Source: Micrococcaceae bacterium RIT 802 (GTDB taxonomy: Bacteria > Actinomycetota > Actinomycetes > Actinomycetales > Micrococcaceae). From it: a stretch of 64,000 nucleotides of DNA. The translations under genes were made by a program, and so were the position numbers. Shown here in pieces: positions 59,145 through 64,000 of this stretch (within the stretch, counting starts at the first letter, position 1; each line of letters begins with the position of its first letter). Under the pieces are notes generated by a model. It ran no database searches. It had not been told where the DNA came from and saw only the letters and a program-made list of their open reading frames with translations. The stretch is taken from NCBI GenBank assembly GCA_016892645.1, contig JAFEMX010000008.1, positions 124,001 to 188,000 on the forward strand, read 5' to 3'.

Positions 59145-59855
59145 ATGGCATCCAGCAGGTACATGACGACGGCCGAAGCTGCCCAGACCCTGGGCACCGA
59201 CGTGAAGACCGTCCGCGGATGGGTCAACAGCGGCCGACTGCCATTGGCGGGACGGGCCGGGCGAACCTTCCTGCTTGACCCCACTTCGGTGCAGCGAATA
59301 GCCAGATATTCCCGCCACCGAGGTCGCTCATGGGCACCAGGAACCGCGTGGGCCGCCATACATCTGGTCTCTGGCGGCAGCGCCGGGTGGCTCATCCCGC
59401 AGAACCGGTCCCGCCTCAGGAGCGCCTTGCGCGCATCCTCGATGAATGCCGAACGCATGCAGTCCCTCGCGCGAATGAGGTCGACGGTCCGCCGCTATCG
59501 GGGGCACCGGTCGGTCGCCAAGATGCTCACCGGCGAGGTGGTGTCCACCGGCACCTCCGCGATCGCAGAAAATGCCGAAGTGGCGCGGAGATTCGGCCTG
59601 GCATCCGGCCATACCCGCGTGGACGGCTACGTCGGGATCGGGCGCGCTGACTCCATTGCCGCTGACTTCGCCCTCACCGCCGACCCTGCCGGGGATATCG
59701 TGCTCAGGGAGGCGGACCTCAATCACGTGACCCAGGACGGTGTAACGCCGTTGGCCGTCGTCGCCCTGGATCTGATGGACTCGCTGGCCACCCGCGAGCG
59801 AAGCGCCGGCAAGCGGATGCTCGCCGAACTGCTGACGAAGTACCGCGATGCGTGA
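59145..59855 (+). CDS. AbiEi-like antitoxin / HTH protein of a toxin-antitoxin module
   Basis: The 236-residue protein starts with a MerR/excisionase-type helix-turn-helix (MTTAEAAQTLGTDVKTVRGWVNSGRLPL) and ends in a domain with ALDLMDSLATRERSAGKRMLAELL. Its pairing with a nucleotidyltransferase gene directly downstream, overlapping by 8 bp, matches the AbiEi/AbiEii type IV module. GGGAG lies 9 bases upstream of the ATG at 59145. It appears intact. A diverged copy of its last 24 codons is at 60623-60694. Function as antitoxin is inferred from context. Confidence 0.7.
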   Translation: MASSRYMTTAEAAQTLGTDVKTVRGWVNSGRLPLAGRAGRTFLLDPTSVQRIARYSRHRGRSWAPGTAWAAIHLVSGGSAGWLIPQNRSRLRSALRASSMNAERMQSLARMRSTVRRYRGHRSVAKMLTGEVVSTGTSAIAENAEVARRFGLASGHTRVDGYVGIGRADSIAADFALTADPAGDIVLREADLNHVTQDGVTPLAVVALDLMDSLATRERSAGKRMLAELLTKYRDA

Positions 59856-60586
59856 GCAATGGACCGTCGAAACCCCAGCTGGCGGATGGGGGCATCCCTG
59901 GCCACAGTGTCTGGAACTGGAGCGGGAAGTGCCCTCGAAGAAATGGACGCTGATTGGTGGACTCATGGTGCAGCTCCACGCGGTCAATGCCGGAATGGAG
60001 ATCACCCGACCGACCGAGGATGTCGACGTCCTGGGCACATCGAGACCAGCACCGCGTTGGTCCCTGGCGTGGCCGAATCACTGCGCCAGCTCGGTTACGA
60101 GATATTGGAGCCCATGGACAGGAAGTCGCCGGCCCACCGGTTCAAGCGCGGAGAGGAGCAGGTGGACGTCATGATCGCTGATCATCCGGCGCCCAGGGTG
60201 GTTCCCAAGATGGCCGGCAGGGAGATGGTCCGTGTACCTGCTGGCACCCAAGCCCTCCGGCGGACGGTGGACTGCAAGATCTCGCTAAACGACGGATCCT
60301 GGGTGACGGTCAGCATCCCAAACCCGCTGGGCGCCGTGGTGCTGAAGGGCGCGGCATATGCGGAGGACTCCAGGGACCGCGAGCGGCACTTGGATGATGC
60401 AGCCGTTCTCCTGTCCACCATCGATAATCCATTCGAGCTGAGGTCCAGTTCAAGGGGAGCGACCGCAAACGGATCAACTACTTGCAGCGAGCACTGAGCG
60501 ACCCAATCCACAAATCGTGGCTGCTTCTCGATGAAAGACACCGCGAGCAAGGCCAGGCTGCTCTGGCGCTTCTTGCCCGGGACTAA
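59848..60586 (+). pseudogene. Frameshifted AbiEii-type nucleotidyltransferase toxin
   Basis: From ATG 59848 the frame encodes LIGGLMVQLHAVNAG and EDVDVLG, the nucleotidyltransferase GG and DxD motifs. The sequence then continues in a second frame (HIETSTALVPGVAESLRQL to STIDNPFEL) after a one-base loss near 60035. It continues again in a third frame (FKGSDRKRINYLQRALSD onward) after another near 60436-60449, ending at the TAA at 60584-60586. Two frame shifts break the toxin, while the antitoxin is intact. Sequencing error is possible, though two errors in one gene would be unusual. Confidence 0.78.
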
Positions 60587-60622
60587 ATACCAACTCGATG
60601 CCCGATTGCGTCGACGCAGCAC

Positions 60623-60694
60623 CTGGCCACCCGCGGGCGAAGCGCCGGCAAGCGTGTGCTCGACGAACTGCTGACGGAGTACCGGGCTGCGTGA
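60623..60694 (+). pseudogene. Remnant of a second antitoxin 3' end
   Basis: These 72 bp match 59784-59855, the last 24 codons of the antitoxin including its stop, with 7 mismatches and no gaps. Only the tail survives. It is followed by a remnant of the kinase tail, so it belongs to the same rearrangement. Confidence 0.8.
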
Positions 60695-60775
60695 AGGACG
60701 GACCTGCTCCTGATGGCGGCCTCTGAGGATCCACAGGCCGCCGAGAGCATGCGATTGGTCGTCCACGAATCGTAG
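60695..60775 (+). pseudogene. Diverged 3' remnant of the P-loop kinase gene
   Basis: In frame with the TAG at 60773-60775, the tail reads EDPQAAESMRLVVHES, matching the kinase C-terminus DEPQADEGMRLVVHES at 58861. Upstream the similarity fades quickly, and no start codon or kinase domain is present. Confidence 0.72.
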
Positions 60776-60919
60776 GTCAGCCGGCGGACGCCTCGTCCAG
60801 CAGCTCCAGCACGTGCCGGTAGTCCTCGCCGGTGGCCCGGGTCATGCCCAGTTCGCAGGTCCGGTTGCAGGAGGCGTGCGCCGCGGAGTTGAAGGCCGCG
60901 ATCTCACGCGCCTGCCGTT
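60747..60919. repeat. Direct repeat copy 2 (173 bp)
   Basis: Second copy of the repeat at 58833-59005. Here it carries the intact 3' end of the FAD/Fe-S oxidase gene and the remnant of the kinase tail. The segment between the copies holds the toxin-antitoxin module. Confidence 0.85.
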
Positions 60920-63581
60920 CAGTTGCCGACGCCGTGAGCTCCGGGTGGAGCATGCCGCGGTCCCCGGCGAACGCGCAGCACCCCCAGTTATCCGGCACGT
61001 CGACGCGTTCGGCGACGGCCTCGGCGACGGCGGTGAGGGCCGGGTTCAGCCCCAGCCGGGTCGACGAGCAGGTCGGGTGCAACGCGAGGGATGGCAGCTT
61101 CGTGGTTTCCGGCAGGCCAGGGAGGATGTGCTCGGCGGTGTACTCGACGACGTCGATGATCCGCAGCGGCTGCTCCCCCGGCGCCGGTTGGTCGGCCTCG
61201 ATCGCGTGGATCAGGCCCTCGGTGCAGGAGGAGGCATCGCAGACGATCGGCAGCTCGCCGTTGCGGGTGGCTTCCCGGAGAGCGGCTGCCGCCCGTTCAC
61301 GCATGGTTTCCTTGCCGGCGGCCATCCCCTTGGAGGACCAGGGGGTGCCGCAGCACAGGCCGTCGATCGCCGGCGGCACCAGCAGCTCGATGCCGGCGCG
61401 GGCGGCCAGCTGCTCGAAGCTGGACTGCACGCCCGGCCCGTTGCCGGCGGGGCCGAACATGGTGCCCACGCAGGCCGGGAAGTAGACCGCAGCCGGAGGG
61501 CCCGCGGGGGCCGGCCGGCGCCGGGAGGTTCCGCCGCCGGGGAGTTCGGCGGAGTGCAGCGGCACGGTGTCGGCGCCCAGGACGGACCGGGCGGCCTGGT
61601 TGACCGGGCGGATGGCCGGCTCGGGAACCTTCCGGGCCACGGTGAGGGCCAGGGAGGCGCCGTGGGTCACCGGCCCCCAGTTCTTGGCAGCGAGGTTCCA
61701 TCCGGCACCTGCCAGCGCACCGGCGTCGTTCTGGCGCAGCCTCCTGACCAGGTCGCCGGTGTTGATGTCGACCGGGCAGGCGGTCTGGCACATGCCGTCG
61801 ACGGCGCAGGTCTGGACGGATTCGTAGTCGTAGTCGCGTTCGAGTTCGGCGACCAGTGCGGTGTCTCCGGCGCGGCGGGCGGTCTCGATGGCGCGCAGGG
61901 TCACGATGCGCTGACGCGGGGTGAGCGTGATGTCCTTGCTGGGGCAGACCGGTTCGCAGTAGCCGCAGGAGACGCAGCGGTCGACCTCCTCGGCGACGGG
62001 CGGTGCGGTCTTGATGTGGCGCAGGTGGGCCTTTGGGTCGTCGTCGAGCAGGACGCCGGGGTTCAGGATGGCCGCCGGGTCGCAGAGGGTCTTGATGCGG
62101 CGCATGACGTCGTAGAGCTCGTCGCCGTATTGCCGGCGGACATAGGGGGCCATGACGCGGCCGGTGCCGTGTTCGGCCTTGAGCGAGCCGTCCTCGCCGA
62201 GGACCAGGTCGACCATGTCCTCGGTGAACGCGCTATAGCGCTCGATCTCGGTGTCGCTGGCGAAGCCGTCGGTGAGCATGAAATGGACGTTGCCGTCCTT
62301 GGCATGGCCGAAGATGACGCTGTCCTGGTAGCCATACTTCCCGAACAGGTCGATGAGGCCCTCGCAGGTCCGCCCGAGGGCGGGGACGGGGACGACGATG
62401 TCCTCCAGCAGCGCCGTCGTGCCCTGTGGTCGGGCGCCGGCGACCGAGGCGTAGAGGCCCTTGCGCAGGTGCCACAGGGAGGCGCGGGCCGCTGCGTCGG
62501 TGGTGAATTCGGCCGGGGAGTCCAGCGTCAGCGACCCCAGGGTGGCGGCGCCGTGGTGCCGGAGCTCCTCGAGCTCGGCTGCTTCGCCCGCGGAGTATTC
62601 GACGAGCAGCGCCGCGTGGTTGCGCACGTCCAGCCCGGCGACGACGGCGGGGGTGCCCTTGAGTGACTGGCCGACGCGCAGCGACGTGGCGTCGAGCAGT
62701 TCCACGGTATTCGCCCCGGTGCCCACCAGGTCCGGGAGTCCGGCGTTCGCGGCCGCGAGGTCGGGGAAGACGAGCAGGCCGGTGGCGGTGTGGGTGGGTT
62801 TGGCGACGGTGCGGAACACGGCTTCGGCCACGAAACCCAGCGTGCCCTCGGACCCGATGACCAGGTGGGCGAGCATGTCCACGGGCGTCTCGAAGTCCAG
62901 CAGCGAGTTCAGACCGTAGCCCATGGTGTTCTTCATCGAGAACTGGTGGCGGATCCTCGCCACCGAGGCCGGATTGCCGCGGACCCGGCGGGCGAGCCGG
63001 TCCAGCCCGTCGTGCAGGTCCGGTTCCAGCGCGCGGAGCCGGGCATCGGCGTCGTGCTCCGCGGTGTCGATGACGGTGCCGGAGGGCAGCACGAGGGTCA
63101 TCGATTCGAGCGTGCGGTAGGTGTTCTCGGTGGTGCCGCAGTTCATGCCGGAGGAGTTGTTGGCGACCACGCCGCCGATGGTGCAGGCGACCTCCGATGC
63201 CGGGTCGGGGCCGAAGCGGCGGCCGTACCGGGCCAGCCGGGCATTGAGCGCGCGCACGGTGACGCCCGGTTGGACGCGGACGCGTGCCCCGCCGTCGAGC
63301 ACCTCGATGTCGCGGAAGTTTCGGCGGACGTCGACCAGGACCGAATCCGAGACGGCCTGCCCGCTGAGGCTGGTGCCGCCGGAGCGGAACGTCAGCGGGA
63401 TGCCCTGGGCGGCGCTGGCGGCCATGAGCGCGCCGACCTCGGCGGCGTTGGCCGCGGTGACGACGGCCTGCGGGATGAGCAGGAAGTGCGAGGCGTCGTG
63501 GGCGGTGGCGTGTAGGTCGATGGCGCGGTCGGAGACGCGGGTGGGGTCGGCCACTGCGGACCTCAGGGTGTTGAGCATCAT
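60777..63581 (-). CDS. FAD-linked oxidase with C-terminal 4Fe-4S modules (D-lactate/glycolate dehydrogenase-like)
   Basis: The 934-residue protein fuses an N-terminal FAD-binding PCMH domain (FRSGGTSLSGQAVSDSVLVD, VACTIGGVVANNSSGM, HLVIGSEGTLGFVAEAVF) and cap to a C-terminal ferredoxin part (CVSCGYCEPVCPSKD, CAVDGMCQTACPVD) and cysteine-rich CCG-like domains (GLCCGTPWSSKG, WGCCAFAGDRGM). This resembles the quinone-linked D-lactate dehydrogenases and GlcD-GlcF fusions. Substrate is probably D-lactate or glycolate. ATG at 63581 has AAAGG upstream. The last 143 bp are in the direct repeat. Confidence 0.88.
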   Translation of the reverse strand: MMLNTLRSAVADPTRVSDRAIDLHATAHDASHFLLIPQAVVTAANAAEVGALMAASAAQGIPLTFRSGGTSLSGQAVSDSVLVDVRRNFRDIEVLDGGARVRVQPGVTVRALNARLARYGRRFGPDPASEVACTIGGVVANNSSGMNCGTTENTYRTLESMTLVLPSGTVIDTAEHDADARLRALEPDLHDGLDRLARRVRGNPASVARIRHQFSMKNTMGYGLNSLLDFETPVDMLAHLVIGSEGTLGFVAEAVFRTVAKPTHTATGLLVFPDLAAANAGLPDLVGTGANTVELLDATSLRVGQSLKGTPAVVAGLDVRNHAALLVEYSAGEAAELEELRHHGAATLGSLTLDSPAEFTTDAAARASLWHLRKGLYASVAGARPQGTTALLEDIVVPVPALGRTCEGLIDLFGKYGYQDSVIFGHAKDGNVHFMLTDGFASDTEIERYSAFTEDMVDLVLGEDGSLKAEHGTGRVMAPYVRRQYGDELYDVMRRIKTLCDPAAILNPGVLLDDDPKAHLRHIKTAPPVAEEVDRCVSCGYCEPVCPSKDITLTPRQRIVTLRAIETARRAGDTALVAELERDYDYESVQTCAVDGMCQTACPVDINTGDLVRRLRQNDAGALAGAGWNLAAKNWGPVTHGASLALTVARKVPEPAIRPVNQAARSVLGADTVPLHSAELPGGGTSRRRPAPAGPPAAVYFPACVGTMFGPAGNGPGVQSSFEQLAARAGIELLVPPAIDGLCCGTPWSSKGMAAGKETMRERAAAALREATRNGELPIVCDASSCTEGLIHAIEADQPAPGEQPLRIIDVVEYTAEHILPGLPETTKLPSLALHPTCSSTRLGLNPALTAVAEAVAERVDVPDNWGCCAFAGDRGMLHPELTASATERQAREIAAFNSAAHASCNRTCELGMTRATGEDYRHVLELLDEASAG

Positions 63582-63766
63582 GCGGTCGCCTTTCTACGCT
63601 GCCGGGTCGGGATTCCCTCCACCCTACGACCCCGGGACTTCACCGTCTGGTGGCGTTCTCGCCCACCGATAACGACCGTTGGCCGGCCGGTGCGCCGCCG
63701 GTGACACTGGTCGGACAGCACCCCGGCGCGCAGGGCGCCGGGACCCCGCCACCGGAAGGACCACCC

Positions 63767-64000
63767 ATGATCTTCATCGTCGTCAAATTTCCCGTCAAGC
63801 CCGACTGGGCCGACCGCTGGCCCGAGCTGACCCGCTCCTTCACCGAGGCCACCCGCGCCGAGCCCGGGAACCTGTGGTTCGACTGGTCCCGCAGTCTGGA
63901 GGACCCGAACGAGTACGTCCTGGTCGAGGCGTTCGCCGACGACGGCGCGGAGGCGCACGTGAAGAGCGGACACTTCCAGCAGGCCATGACGGACATGCTG
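63767..64000 (+). CDS. ABM-family putative quinol monooxygenase (3' truncated by window edge)
   Basis: From ATG 63767 with GGAAGGA upstream the frame encodes IFIVVKFPVKPDWADRWPELTRSFTEATRAEPGNLWFDWSRSLEDPNEYVLVEAFADDGAEAHVKSGHFQQAM and runs off the window after 78 codons. The ABM ferredoxin-like fold (about 95-100 residues in full) fits. Such enzymes oxidise quinols or antibiotic intermediates without a cofactor. It is divergent from the oxidase gene at 60777-63581. A second ABM domain occurs at 58076. Confidence 0.82.
   Translation, partial: MIFIVVKFPVKPDWADRWPELTRSFTEATRAEPGNLWFDWSRSLEDPNEYVLVEAFADDGAEAHVKSGHFQQAMTDML

Noticed and set aside
58833-60919. Insertion sequence or transposon as cause of the repeats
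   Set aside because: No transposase, short terminal inverted repeats or target-size duplication; the repeat is 173 bp and made of gene ends.
60813-62666. 617-codon open frame antisense to the Fe-S oxidase
   Set aside because: Shadow of a well-supported gene on the minus strand.
1-64000. tRNA, rRNA or CRISPR features
   Set aside because: No clover-leaf-like, rRNA-like or regularly spaced short repeats were recognised by reading; a covariance search would be needed to exclude small RNAs.

Overview
The window is very GC-rich and gene-dense, with third codon positions almost all G or C, many GTG/TTG starts and frequent ATGA/GTGA stop-start overlaps. With the gene content (PaaX-type regulators, vanAB, Rieske and flavin oxygenases, CoA ligases, Tat-exported class A beta-lactamase, PadR/DUF1048 module) this points to a soil-type actinobacterium, perhaps in Micrococcales; genus cannot be fixed from the sequence alone. 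No rRNA, tRNA, CRISPR array or transposase was seen. Function calls come from motifs and family recollection, not from database searches.

Layout. 0-10 kb: a truncated DszC-like flavoprotein, small metabolic genes, a MarR-SDR operon with two matching operator palindromes, a stress flavoprotein, and vanAB (vanillate O-demethylase) behind a palindromic promoter. 10-20.4 kb: two MFS exporters, then two paralogous CPA1 Na+/H+ antiporters flanking a PadR / DUF1048 / ABC-2 exporter operon, then a LysR plus serine hydrolase pair. 20.5-28.6 kb: a class A beta-lactamase divergent from that LysR, a GAF regulator with a flavin monooxygenase, a secreted HExxH protein, small genes, and a lipoprotein trypsin-like protease in a less GC-rich patch.

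28.6-42.6 kb is a catabolic block of unknown substrate: TPP enzyme and cyclase, divergent from an MHS transporter, thiolase-like protein, DUF35 protein and CoA ligase; then LysR, an MFS/metallo-beta-lactamase-fold operon divergent from a cupin and an alpha/beta hydrolase, and a PaaX regulator. The thiolase lacks the residues needed for thiolase chemistry. 42.6-51.1 kb is an aryl-CoA operon (acylpyruvase, cupin, TesB thioesterase, 2-aminobenzoate/salicylate-CoA ligase, bifunctional aryl-CoA hydroxylase/OYE reductase) with RidA divergent, plus a second PaaX and a hot-dog thioesterase. It is a candidate anthraniloyl-CoA or salicylyl-CoA pathway.

51.1-55.8 kb carries an alkyl-DHAP-synthase-like oxidase, a lipid kinase, a TetR regulator and a GlpD-like dehydrogenase, a plausible ether-lipid or glycerophosphate locus. 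The two divergent start codons lie inside one palindrome. 55.8-58 kb is a MarR-controlled drug exporter. 58-63.6 kb is the most rearranged part: a 173-bp near-identical direct repeat, made of the convergent 3' ends of a P-loop kinase gene and a D-lactate-dehydrogenase-like gene, brackets an AbiE-type toxin-antitoxin module whose toxin is frameshifted and whose antitoxin 3' end also survives as a second diverged copy. The window ends inside an ABM-family monooxygenase gene.
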